Positions 8,523-16,600 of a stretch of DNA of 64,000 nt are shown piece after piece (position 1 is the first letter of the stretch; each line of letters opens with the position of its first letter). The notes under the pieces were generated by a model. That model ran no database searches, was not told the DNA's origin, and saw only the letters and a list, made by a program, of their open reading frames with translations. The position numbers and the translations under genes were made by a program. The stretch comes from Streptomyces sp. NBC_00341 (GTDB lineage Bacteria; Actinomycetota; Actinomycetes; Streptomycetales; Streptomycetaceae): assembly GCF_041435055.1 (NCBI RefSeq), contig NZ_CP108002.1:2232001-2296000 (forward strand), given 5' to 3'.

Positions 8523-9302
8523 GTGACCTCCCTGAACAGCCACGGCATACGTTTCGCCTTCGGCACCCTCACCGTGATCCCCGTCCGCGTCACCCGCTGG
8601 GACCGTGCGGCGGCGCGGGCCGGAATGCTGTGCGCCCCGCTGGCCGGTCTGGTCGTGGGGGTCCTCGCGGCGGTGCCCGGCAGCCTGCTGCTGCTGTCCG
8701 GCTCGGGCCCGCTGCTCGCCGCCGTGGTCTGCGCCGCGGTGCCGGCCGCCCTGACCAGGGGGCTGCACCTCGACGGTCTCGCGGACACCGCCGACGGCCT
8801 CGGCAGCGGGAAACCGGCAGCGGACGCGCTGCGGATCATGAAGCAGTCCGACATTGGGCCGTTCGGTGTGATCACCCTGCTGTTCACGCTGCTCGCGCAG
8901 GTGGCGGTCCTTCAGCAGCTGTACGCGCAGAGCTGGACGCGGGGCGCGGCGGCGGCCGTCGTGGCGGGCGTCGTCGCCCGGCTCGCCCTCACCCTCGCCT
9001 CCCGCGACGGGGTCCCGGCGGCCCGCCCGGAGGGGCTGGGCGCCGCGGTGGCGGGCGCGGTGCCGGTCCGGGGCGCGATGGCGGTCGCGCTCGTGACGGT
9101 GGCGGGCTGCGCGGGCGCGGGAGCGCTGCTCGGCGGGTACGGGGCGCTCAGGTACGGGCTCGCCTCGCTGGCCGCTCTCGCGGTCGCCCAGCTGCTCCTG
9201 CGGCACTGCGTGCGGCGCTTCGGCGGGGTGACCGGCGATGTGTTCGGGGCGCTGGCGGAGACGGCGGCGACCGTGACGCTGGTGGGGCTGGCGCTCGGCT
9301 GA
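8523..9302 (+). CDS. cobS: adenosylcobinamide-GDP ribazoletransferase (cobalamin synthase)
   Basis: Last step of nucleotide loop assembly: joins AdoCbi-GDP and alpha-ribazole (phosphate) in the membrane. 259 aa, close to the usual CobS length. The diagnostic metal-binding motif GLHLDGLADTADGLGSGK is present near residue 83, followed by alternating membrane segments. The frame is open further upstream, but GTG 8523 gives the family-like beginning (SHGIRFAFGTLTVIPV). TAGCCT 6-7 bases before the GTG suggests a leaderless message. Separated from cobU/cobT by three membrane-protein genes. Confidence 0.9.
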   Translation: MTSLNSHGIRFAFGTLTVIPVRVTRWDRAAARAGMLCAPLAGLVVGVLAAVPGSLLLLSGSGPLLAAVVCAAVPAALTRGLHLDGLADTADGLGSGKPAADALRIMKQSDIGPFGVITLLFTLLAQVAVLQQLYAQSWTRGAAAAVVAGVVARLALTLASRDGVPAARPEGLGAAVAGAVPVRGAMAVALVTVAGCAGAGALLGGYGALRYGLASLAALAVAQLLLRHCVRRFGGVTGDVFGALAETAATVTLVGLALG

Positions 9303-9312
9303 GGCGTCCCGG

Positions 9313-10158
9313 TCAGGCCCCGGCCGCCGGGCACCGCTCGCGCCAGACGCCGAGCTCGTACTTCTTGAGCAGCGAGCTCAGCCCCAGCCGCCGGGAGTCC
9401 GCGCAGAACCGTGCCACGGGCAGCTCGTACTCCACGTGGAAGACCGCCTTGCCCGCCTTCACGAACGGGCTGAGCTCCTCGCACTCCTCGTACTGGGCGC
9501 ACTGCTCGTTCACCGCGAAGTCGAAGTCCCCCACCAGCTCCGGGATCTGCGGGAGGTCGTTCTTCAGGCCGACGGCCATGCCGTGGCGGTGGGCGGCGCG
9601 GGCGACGAGCCGGTTGTAGCGCAGCTGGTGGGCGGCGGTCAGCGGGAAGCCGGAGCGGTTGCGGTAGCCGTCCATGTTGTCGGGTTCCACCGCGTCGAAG
9701 CCCTTCTTCGCGCACATCGCGATCCGGGCCTCCATCAGCGGCTCCAGCACGTCGGTGCGGCGGATGTCGAGCCACCGCTCCCCCGCCCAGCCGTTGCTCT
9801 TCCCCAGGACCGCCGCCGGGAAGTCGTCCGCGTCCGGGCGGAACTCCTCCCAGGCGCCGGTGGAGAGGTAGCAGATGACCTTGCGCCCCTTGCGGTGCAG
9901 CCCGGCCACCTGGGACGCGTCGTGATCGAAGCCGTCGATGTCGTACACCGGGGCGTCCACGGTGGTGTCCAGCCGGCCGGAGAGCTGCCACTGCCAGTCG
10001 GTGCCCGGCTCGGGCTGCCAGCGGGCCCCGGCGGACCGTCCGGCCCCGGCGGATTCCGGCGCCGAGGTGCAGCCCGCCAGCACGGCCAGCAGAATCAGTA
10101 CGGCGACGGGCAGCACGGCCGGCCCTCCGGTCACCCTTGCGGTCGGCCGCTCGCGCAT
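9313..10158 (-). CDS. GH114 family (endo-alpha-1,4-polygalactosaminidase-like) lipoprotein
   Basis: Secreted TIM-barrel glycosidase-like protein, 281 aa. The signal peptide ends in VLAGC, predicting lipidated Cys30. The GH114 hallmarks are YDIDGFDHD, KVICYLSTGAWEEFRPDADDFP, FDAVEPDNMDGY and VGLKND, with acidic residues on the ends of barrel strands. Family members cut galactosaminogalactan-type polymers; the real substrate here is unknown. GGGAGA precedes ATG 10158. Its end faces that of cobS, with 10 bases between. Confidence 0.85.
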   Translation of the reverse strand: MRERPTARVTGGPAVLPVAVLILLAVLAGCTSAPESAGAGRSAGARWQPEPGTDWQWQLSGRLDTTVDAPVYDIDGFDHDASQVAGLHRKGRKVICYLSTGAWEEFRPDADDFPAAVLGKSNGWAGERWLDIRRTDVLEPLMEARIAMCAKKGFDAVEPDNMDGYRNRSGFPLTAAHQLRYNRLVARAAHRHGMAVGLKNDLPQIPELVGDFDFAVNEQCAQYEECEELSPFVKAGKAVFHVEYELPVARFCADSRRLGLSSLLKKYELGVWRERCPAAGA

Positions 10159-10428
10159 CGTTCTCCCAGCTCACCAACGTGCCGCCAACCGTGTTGCGGT
10201 CGTGGCCCGTTCCCCCCGGGAAGATCATCCCGGCAGGACAACCGTACGACGGCCCGGACACGTACTCGGCCCGCCGCCGTGATCCGTCACCAAGGGCGCG
10301 CGTAGGCTCATTCCCGGCACAATGCGGCGGCGCCTACGATGCGCCGGGCACGGTCGGCCCGCCCTCTCAGCCAACACAGGCCAACACGGACCGGGCACAG
10401 AACTCAACGGAAGCGAGATTTCACCACC

Positions 10429-11964
10429 GTGACTGCTCTCACTCTCAGCACCTCCGGTGCGGCGACACTGCGCGCCGACGCACTCGTCGTCGGCGTCGCC
10501 AAGGGCGACAAGGGCCTGGTCCTCGCACCGGGCGCCGAGGCCGTCGACAAGGCGTTCGGCGGAAAGCTCGCCGCCGTCCTGGAGACCCTGGGCGCCAGTG
10601 GTGCCGAGGGCGAACTGACCAAGCTCCCCGCGCCCGACGGCCTGAAGGCCCCGGTCGTCATCGCGGCCGGACTCGGCCCGGTCCCGGACAAGGACGGCGC
10701 CTACGACGCCGAGGCGCTGCGCCGGGCCGCGGGCTCCGCCGCCCGCTCGCTCACCGGCTCCAAGAAGGCCGGCTTCGCGCTGCCCATCGGCACCGTCGAG
10801 GACGCCGAGGCCATCGCGGAGGGCGCCCTGCTGGGCGCGTACGCCTTCACCGCCTACCAGCGCGGCGAGAACAAGCTCGCCACCAAGGCCTCCAGTGGCG
10901 CCAAGCTGCCGCTCGCCGAGGTGGCCGTGCTCGGCGCCAAGCCCCGCGACAAGGCGTTCAAGGCCGCCGCGGAGCGTGCCGTCGCCCTGGTCGAGGAGAT
11001 CAACCGCGCCCGCGACCTGATCAACACCCCGCCGAACGACCTGTACCCCGAGTCCTTCGCCGCCGTGGCCACCGCCGCCGGCAAGGAGCACGGCGTCAAG
11101 GTGCAGGTGCTCGACGAGAAGGCGCTCGTCAAGGGCGGCTACGGCGGCATCCTCGGTGTCGGCCAGGGCGCGTCCCGCGGCCCGCGCCTGGTGAAGCTCG
11201 CCTACACGCACCCGAAGGCGGAGAAGACCCTGGCCCTGGTGGGCAAGGGCATCACCTACGACTCGGGCGGCATCTCGCTGAAGCCGGCCGGCCACAACGA
11301 GACGATGAAGTGCGACATGGCCGGCGCCGCCGCCGTGTTCGCCTCCGTCGTCGCGGCCGCCCGCCTGGGCCTGCGCGTCAACGTCACCGGCTGGCTGGCG
11401 CTGGCGGAGAACATGCCGTCGGGCAACGCCACCCGCCCCGGTGACGTGCTCAACATGTACAGCGGCAAGACCGTCGAGGTGCTCAACACGGACGCCGAGG
11501 GCCGTCTGGTCCTGGCCGACGCGCTGACCCGCGCCTCCGAGGAGAAGCCGGACGCGATCGTCGACGTGGCGACCCTGACCGGCGCGATGGTGCTGGCCCT
11601 GGGCAACCGCACGTTCGGCATCATGGCCAACGACGACGCCTTCCGCACCTCGATCCACGAGATCGCCGAGGAGGTCGGTGAGGCCTCCTGGCCGATGCCG
11701 CTCCCCGCCGACCTGCGCAAGGGCATGGACTCCCCGACCGCCGACATCGCCAACATGGGCGAGCGGATGGGCGGCGGCCTGGTGGCCGGTCTGTTCCTGA
11801 AGGAGTTCGTGGGCGAGGGCATCGCCTGGGCGCACCTGGACATCGCCGGTCCCGCCTTCCACGAGGGCGCCCCGTACGGCTACACGCCGAAGGGCGGCAC
11901 CGGATCCGCGGTCCGCACCCTGGTGAAGCTGGCGGAGCGCACCGCGGCCGGAGACCTCGGCTGA
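10429..11964 (+). CDS. pepA: leucyl aminopeptidase, M17 family
   Basis: Cytosolic zinc/manganese aminopeptidase for peptide turnover, 511 aa, normally a hexamer. N-terminal macro-like domain (about 1-170), then the catalytic domain with Lys273 and Asp278 in GKGITYDSGG and the family signature NTDAEGRL at 353-360. GTG 10429 (start of TALTLST) is chosen from the family beginning; the frame is open further up without a ribosome site. The 270 bases upstream hold the divergent promoters of this gene and the GH114 gene; I see no clear -10/-35 pair. A strong terminator follows. Confidence 0.93.
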   Translation: MTALTLSTSGAATLRADALVVGVAKGDKGLVLAPGAEAVDKAFGGKLAAVLETLGASGAEGELTKLPAPDGLKAPVVIAAGLGPVPDKDGAYDAEALRRAAGSAARSLTGSKKAGFALPIGTVEDAEAIAEGALLGAYAFTAYQRGENKLATKASSGAKLPLAEVAVLGAKPRDKAFKAAAERAVALVEEINRARDLINTPPNDLYPESFAAVATAAGKEHGVKVQVLDEKALVKGGYGGILGVGQGASRGPRLVKLAYTHPKAEKTLALVGKGITYDSGGISLKPAGHNETMKCDMAGAAAVFASVVAAARLGLRVNVTGWLALAENMPSGNATRPGDVLNMYSGKTVEVLNTDAEGRLVLADALTRASEEKPDAIVDVATLTGAMVLALGNRTFGIMANDDAFRTSIHEIAEEVGEASWPMPLPADLRKGMDSPTADIANMGERMGGGLVAGLFLKEFVGEGIAWAHLDIAGPAFHEGAPYGYTPKGGTGSAVRTLVKLAERTAAGDLG

Positions 11965-11977
11965 GTACGTAGCTGAT

Positions 11978-12009
11978 GGACGGCCCCGGGCATACGTCCG
12001 GGGCCGTCC
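11978..12009 (+). terminator. pepA terminator
   Basis: Perfect 12-bp stem (GGACGGCCCCGG 11978-11989 with CCGGGGCCGTCC 11998-12009) and an 8-base loop, 14 bases after the pepA stop. Confidence 0.75.
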
Positions 12010-12092
12010 GTGTTGCACCCACGGCACCGCTGCCGGGTCCGGGCGGGTTTCGCTCTCGACGAAATCAGCCCTCCCTACGCGGCGGTAACCCG

Positions 12093-12118
12093 CTGGGACG
12101 GACCATCGTCCGTCCCAG
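12093..12118. promoter_or_regulatory. second perfect hairpin between pepA and lpdA
   Basis: CTGGGACGGAC (12093-12103) and GTCCGTCCCAG (12108-12118) form an 11-bp stem with a CATC tetraloop. It could be a second terminator or a 5'-leader structure of lpdA. The remaining 326-base gap holds only the first hairpin and the lpdA ribosome site (GGAGG 12279-12283). Confidence 0.5.
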
Positions 12119-12290
12119 ACCCGGGCCCCGCGTCCCGCCCACCGTCAACAAGTGCGAAGATGGGTTCTCGGCAGGACAGGGCCCCCACCACAGGGCCGAA
12201 TGACAAAAGCGGCCGCACACCAGCCGACCGGCCGGTCACACCCCGATGACGGGGGCCCGGCGTACGGCGCACATGCATGGAGGACGTGAC

Positions 12291-13679
12291 GTGGCGAACG
12301 ACGCCAGCACCGTTTTCGACCTAGTGATCCTCGGCGGTGGCAGTGGCGGTTACGCCGCGGCCCTGCGCGGAGCGCAGCTGGGCCTGGACGTCGCTCTGAT
12401 CGAGAAGGGCAAGGTCGGCGGCACCTGCCTGCACAACGGCTGTATCCCCACGAAGGCCCTGCTGCACGCCGGTGAGATCGCGGACCAGGCGCGCGAGGCC
12501 GACCAGTTCGGTGTCAAGGCCACCTTCGAGGGCATCGACATGGAGGCCGTCCACAAGTACAAGGACGACGTGATCTCGGGCCTGTACAAGGGTCTGCAGG
12601 GTCTCATCGCCTCCCGCAAGGTGCACTACATCGAGGGTGAGGGACGGCTCTCCTCCCCCACCTCGGTGGACGTGAACGGCCAGCGCATCCAGGGCCGCCA
12701 CGTGCTCCTGGCGACCGGCTCCGTGCCGAAGTCGCTGCCGGGCCTGGAGATCGACGGCAACCGCGTCATCTCCTCGGACCACGCGCTGAAGCTGGACCGG
12801 GTCCCGAAGTCCGCGATCGTGCTGGGCGGCGGCGTCATCGGCGTCGAGTTCGCCTCGGCGTGGAAGTCCTTCGGCACCGACGTCACCATCGTCGAGGGCC
12901 TGAAGCACCTGGTCCCGGTCGAGGACGAGAACAGCTCGAAGCTTCTTGAGCGCGCGTTCCGCAAGCGCGGCATCAAGTTCAACCTCGGTACGTTCTTCCA
13001 GGGTGTCGAGTACACCCAGGACGGCGTCCGGGTGACCCTCGCCGACGGCAAGACGTTCGAGGCCGAGCTGCTGCTCGTCGCCATCGGCCGCGGCCCCGTC
13101 TCGCAGGGCCTCGGGTACGAGGAGGCCGGTGTCGCGATGGACCGCGGCTACGTCCTCGTCGACGAGTACATGCGGACGAACGTCGAGACCATCTCGGCCG
13201 TGGGCGACCTGGTCCCGACGCTCCAGCTCGCGCACGTCGGCTTCGCCGAGGGCATCCTCGTCGCGGAGCGGCTGGCCGGTCTGAAGACCGTTCCGATCGA
13301 CTACGACGGTGTCCCGAAGGTGACGTACTGCCACCCCGAGGTCGCCTCCGTCGGCATCACAGAGGCCAAGGCCAAGGAGCTCTACGGAGCGGACAAGGTC
13401 GTCGCCCTCAAGTACAGCCTCGCGGGCAACGGCAAGAGCAAGATCCTCAAGACCGCGGGCGAGATCAAGCTCGTCCAGGTCAAGGACGGTGCCGTGGTCG
13501 GCGTCCACATGGTCGGTGACCGTATGGGCGAGCAGGTCGGCGAAGCCCAGCTGATCTACAACTGGGAGGCGCTGCCGGCCGAGGTCGCGCAGCTCATCCA
13601 CGCCCACCCCACGCAGAACGAGGCGATGGGCGAAGCCCACCTGGCCCTGGCCGGCAAGCCTCTGCACTCCCACGACTGA
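12291..13679 (+). CDS. lpdA: dihydrolipoamide dehydrogenase (E3)
   Basis: Reoxidises the dihydrolipoyl arm of 2-oxoacid dehydrogenase complexes with FAD and NAD+ (462 aa, normal length). FAD site GGGSGGYAA at 15-23, redox disulfide Cys46/Cys51 in GTCLHNGCIPTKA, a second nucleotide-binding VLGGGVIGVEFA near 185 and the C-terminal catalytic His-Glu pair in HAHPTQNE. GTG 12291 is 7 bases after GGAGG; the upstream in-frame ATGs lack such a site. The E2 gene follows after 60 bases and is probably in the same operon. Confidence 0.95.
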   Translation: MANDASTVFDLVILGGGSGGYAAALRGAQLGLDVALIEKGKVGGTCLHNGCIPTKALLHAGEIADQAREADQFGVKATFEGIDMEAVHKYKDDVISGLYKGLQGLIASRKVHYIEGEGRLSSPTSVDVNGQRIQGRHVLLATGSVPKSLPGLEIDGNRVISSDHALKLDRVPKSAIVLGGGVIGVEFASAWKSFGTDVTIVEGLKHLVPVEDENSSKLLERAFRKRGIKFNLGTFFQGVEYTQDGVRVTLADGKTFEAELLLVAIGRGPVSQGLGYEEAGVAMDRGYVLVDEYMRTNVETISAVGDLVPTLQLAHVGFAEGILVAERLAGLKTVPIDYDGVPKVTYCHPEVASVGITEAKAKELYGADKVVALKYSLAGNGKSKILKTAGEIKLVQVKDGAVVGVHMVGDRMGEQVGEAQLIYNWEALPAEVAQLIHAHPTQNEAMGEAHLALAGKPLHSHD

Positions 13680-13739
13680 TCAGTCGACGGGCGCGACGAC
13701 CGACCTACTTCCGCACATTCGTAAGGAGCAACTGAAACC

Positions 13740-15551
13740 ATGTCGGTTTCCGTAACCCTTCCGGCGCTCGGCGAGAGCGTCACCGAGGGCACTGTCACCC
13801 GTTGGCTGAAGGCCGAGGGCGAGCGCGTCGAGGCCGACGAGCCGCTGCTCGAGGTATCGACCGACAAGGTCGACACCGAGATCCCGGCTCCCGCCTCCGG
13901 CATCCTGGCCTCCATCAAGGTCGCCGAGGACGAGACCGTCGAGGTCGGCGCCGAGCTGGCCACCATCGACGACGGCACCGGTGCCCCGGCCGCCGAGGCG
14001 GCTCCGGCCGCCGAGCCCGAGGCCGCCCCGGCACCGGCCGCCGAGGCCCCCGCGGCCGAGGCCCCCGCCGCCGCTCCGGCCCCCGCGGCCGAGGCCCCCG
14101 CCGCCGCCCCCGCCGGTGGTGCCTCCGGCACCGACGTCACCCTTCCGGCGCTCGGTGAGAGCGTCACCGAGGGCACCGTCACCCGCTGGCTGAAGGAGGT
14201 CGGCGAGGAGGTCACGGAGGACGAGCCCCTCCTCGAGGTCTCCACGGACAAGGTCGACACCGAGATCCCGGCCCCGGTTTCCGGTGTGCTGCTGGAGATC
14301 GTCGTCGCCGAGGACGAGACCGCCGAGGTCGGCGCCAAGCTCGCCGTCATCGGTGCTCCCGGTGCCGCTCCGGCTGCCGCTGCCCCGGCTCCGGCTGCTG
14401 CCCCGGCTCCGGCCGCTGCCGCTCCGGCTCCGGCCGCGCCGGCAGCTCCCGCCGCTCCGGCTCCGGCCGCGCCGGCTCCCGCTGCCCCGGCCCCGGCTCC
14501 GGCGGCTCCCGCGGCACCGGCCGCCGCTCCGGCCCCGGCCGCTCCGGCGCCCGCCGCCGCTGCTCCGGCTCCGGTCACCCCGGCGGCTCCGGCCGCCGCT
14601 CCGGCCGCGACCTCCGGGGACGACGGCGCGTACGTCACGCCGCTGGTCCGCAAGCTCGCCGCCGAGAACGGCGTCGACCTGGGCGCAGTCAAGGGCACCG
14701 GCGTCGGTGGCCGTATCCGCAAGCAGGACGTCGTCGCCGCCGCGGAGGCCGCCAAGGCCGCCGCCGCCCCGGCCCCCGCCGCCGCTGCTGCTCCGGCCGC
14801 CTCCAAGGCGCCGAAGCTGGAGGCCTCTCCGCTGCGCGGTCAGACGGTCAAGATGACCCGCATGCGCAAGGTCATCGGCGAGAACATGATGAAGGCGCTG
14901 CACTCGCAGGCCCAGCTGACGACGGTCGTCGAGGTCGACGTCACCAAGCTGATGAAGCTGCGCAACAAGGCGAAGGACGCCTTCGCGGCCCGTGAGGGCG
15001 TCAAGCTCTCCCCGATGCCCTTCTACGTCAAGGCCGCCGCCCAGGCGCTGAAGGCCCACCCGGTCGTCAACGCCCGGATCAACGAGGACGAAGGCACGAT
15101 CACGTACTTCGACTCGGAGAACATCGGCATCGCCGTGGACGCCGAGAAGGGTCTGATGACCCCGGTCATCAAGGGCGCGGGCGACCTCAACATCGCCGGT
15201 ATCTCGAAGAAGACCGCCGAGCTGGCCGGCAAGGCCCGCGGTGGCGGCCTGACGCCGGACGACATGTCCGGTGCCACCTTCACCATCAGCAACACCGGCT
15301 CGCGCGGTGCGCTGTTCGACACCGTCATCGTGCCGCCGAACCAGGCAGCCATCCTGGGCATCGGCGCCACCGTCAAGCGTCCGGCCGTCATCGAGACCGA
15401 GGAGGGCACCGTCATCGGTGTCCGCGACATGACGTACCTCGCGCTCTCCTACGACCACCGTCTGGTGGACGGCGCCGACGCCGCCCGCTACCTGACCTCG
15501 GTCAAGGCGATCCTGGAGGCCGGTGAGTTCGAGGTCGAGCTCGGCCTCTGA
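13740..15551 (+). CDS. sucB: 2-oxoacid dehydrogenase dihydrolipoamide acyltransferase (E2) with two lipoyl domains
   Basis: Core E2 of the lipoate-dependent dehydrogenase complex, 603 aa. Two nearly identical lipoyl domains carry Lys43 and Lys171 in STDKVDTE. They are joined by long Ala-Pro linkers (about 80-130 and 203-300). A peripheral-subunit-binding domain ([17 protein letters not shown]) follows, then the acyltransferase domain with catalytic His573 and Asp577 (YDHRLVDG). Streptomyces annotations call it sucB, but actinobacterial alpha-ketoglutarate dehydrogenases usually carry their own E2-like domain, so this protein more likely serves pyruvate dehydrogenase (aceE is 1 kb away) or both. 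AAGGAG is 11 bases before the ATG. Confidence 0.93.
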   Translation: MSVSVTLPALGESVTEGTVTRWLKAEGERVEADEPLLEVSTDKVDTEIPAPASGILASIKVAEDETVEVGAELATIDDGTGAPAAEAAPAAEPEAAPAPAAEAPAAEAPAAAPAPAAEAPAAAPAGGASGTDVTLPALGESVTEGTVTRWLKEVGEEVTEDEPLLEVSTDKVDTEIPAPVSGVLLEIVVAEDETAEVGAKLAVIGAPGAAPAAAAPAPAAAPAPAAAAPAPAAPAAPAAPAPAAPAPAAPAPAPAAPAAPAAAPAPAAPAPAAAAPAPVTPAAPAAAPAATSGDDGAYVTPLVRKLAAENGVDLGAVKGTGVGGRIRKQDVVAAAEAAKAAAAPAPAAAAAPAASKAPKLEASPLRGQTVKMTRMRKVIGENMMKALHSQAQLTTVVEVDVTKLMKLRNKAKDAFAAREGVKLSPMPFYVKAAAQALKAHPVVNARINEDEGTITYFDSENIGIAVDAEKGLMTPVIKGAGDLNIAGISKKTAELAGKARGGGLTPDDMSGATFTISNTGSRGALFDTVIVPPNQAAILGIGATVKRPAVIETEEGTVIGVRDMTYLALSYDHRLVDGADAARYLTSVKAILEAGEFEVELGL

Positions 15552-15580
15552 GCACCGCGGTTGTAACCAGCCTCACCAGC

Positions 15581-15617
15581 GGCGCCCCCGTCCGGAACAC
15601 TCCCGGGCGGGGGCGCC
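15581..15617 (+). terminator. E2 operon terminator
   Basis: GGCGCCCCCG (15581-15590) pairs exactly with CGGGGGCGCC (15608-15617); the CCGG pairs inside extend the stem. It lies 30 bases after the E2 stop. Confidence 0.7.
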
Positions 15618-15623
15618 GCCGTA

Positions 15624-15634
15624 TTGTCTAGACA
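15624..15634. promoter_or_regulatory. palindrome TTGTCTAGACA, candidate GntR operator
   Basis: TGTCTAGACA (15625-15634) is a perfect 10-bp palindrome of the T-x-GT-n-AC-x-A form bound by GntR/FCD regulators. It sits 65 bases before the GntR-type gene and directly after the upstream terminator, consistent with autoregulation. Confidence 0.5.
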
Positions 15635-15698
15635 CCACCGGCCGCTCCGGCAGCCGAGTTGGGTGCAGGCAGCACCGGTTTGCCCGAAGGAGCCCCAC

Positions 15699-16322
15699 AT
15701 GACCCCGCCCGTCGTCCACTCGCTGCGCGAACAGATCCGCGAGCACATCGTGGACGGGATCGTCAGCGGGCGCTGGAAGCCGGGCGAGCGGATCGTGGAG
15801 CGGCGCATCGCCACCGAGCTGGAGGTCAGCCAGACGCCCGTGCGCGAGGCGCTGCGGGAGCTGGAGACGCTCCGGCTGATCGAGTCGGCCCCCAACAAGG
15901 GCGTCCGGGTCCGCAACCTCACCGCCGCCGATCTGGAGGAGAGCTACCCGGTCCGGGCCGGCCTGGAACAGATCGCGGCGGAGCTGGCGGCCCCGGGGCT
16001 GGGCGAGAACTGCTCACGGCTCGCCCCGCACGTCACGGCGCTGTACGAGGCCGACCGGCTCGCCGACGGGGAGGCCCAGGTGCGCCACACGGTCGGCTTC
16101 CACCGCGAGCTGGTCCGGGCGGCCGGCAACGCCGTACTGCTGCACACCTGGGAGGGGCTGGGCATCGAGGTGTTCACCGCCCTCTCGATCCGCTGGCTCG
16201 GCACGGTGCAGAAGTCGTACGCGGAGGAGCACGAGGCGCTCATCGAGGCGTTCCTGCGCAAGGACCCGGACATCGGCGTGCTGGTCAAGGCGCACGTGCT
16301 CGGGTGCGCCCCGCGCGCCTGA
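15699..16322 (+). CDS. GntR-family (FCD subclass) transcriptional regulator
   Basis: 207 aa. N-terminal winged helix (SLREQIREHIVDG ... GERIVERRIATELEVSQTPVREALRELE), then an all-helical FCD ligand domain (DLEESYPVRAGLEQIAAELA ... TVGFHRELVRAAGN). FCD regulators sense small acids such as pyruvate or lactate. Lying between E2 and aceE, it is a plausible controller of the pyruvate dehydrogenase genes (inference). GAAGGAG precedes ATG 15699; an earlier in-frame ATG at 15624 falls in the operator and has no ribosome site. Confidence 0.88.
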   Translation: MTPPVVHSLREQIREHIVDGIVSGRWKPGERIVERRIATELEVSQTPVREALRELETLRLIESAPNKGVRVRNLTAADLEESYPVRAGLEQIAAELAAPGLGENCSRLAPHVTALYEADRLADGEAQVRHTVGFHRELVRAAGNAVLLHTWEGLGIEVFTALSIRWLGTVQKSYAEEHEALIEAFLRKDPDIGVLVKAHVLGCAPRA

Positions 16323-16486
16323 GCGGGACGGGCGCAGCGCCGGCCTTGGTGCGCATGTGACATGAGAGGCGCTCACCCGTGCAGACCGGCGCCCCTTTTA
16401 TGCGCTATATCCCGTCACTGCGTGCCCTGTTCTGCGGCACGCCATGCCACTTTCTCCATATCGAGAAGTTTTGCCTTTCATCCTTT

Positions 16487-16501
16487 GATCGATCATCGAT
16501 C
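16487..16501. promoter_or_regulatory. inverted repeat upstream of aceE
   Basis: GATCGATCATCGATC has 7-bp arms around one base, in an A/T-rich 100-base stretch that is atypical for this genome and 100 bases before the aceE start. Candidate operator or promoter region. Confidence 0.4.
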
Positions 16502-16600
16502 GGAGACTTACAGTTCATCCGCGGGCCCACCGGCCCCATCGCCCTGTCCTGCCAGTCAGGGACCTTTCTCCACCCCCCTCCTCACCGGAAGGCGGCGATC

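Noticed and set aside
6831..9206. 791-codon minus-strand frame across the MprF-like, rhomboid-like and cobS region
   Set aside because: It overlaps three well-supported genes, including the true minus-strand membrane protein in a different frame, and its product is low-complexity Arg/Gly/His.
13556..15458. Long antisense frames opposite the E2 gene
   Set aside because: They are mirror images of the Ala-Pro linkers and give Ala/Gly or Ser/Gly runs without any domain.
16379..16600. N-terminal extension of AceE
   Set aside because: The extra 74 codons are A/T-rich, lack codon bias and precede a good ribosome site placed for ATG 16601.
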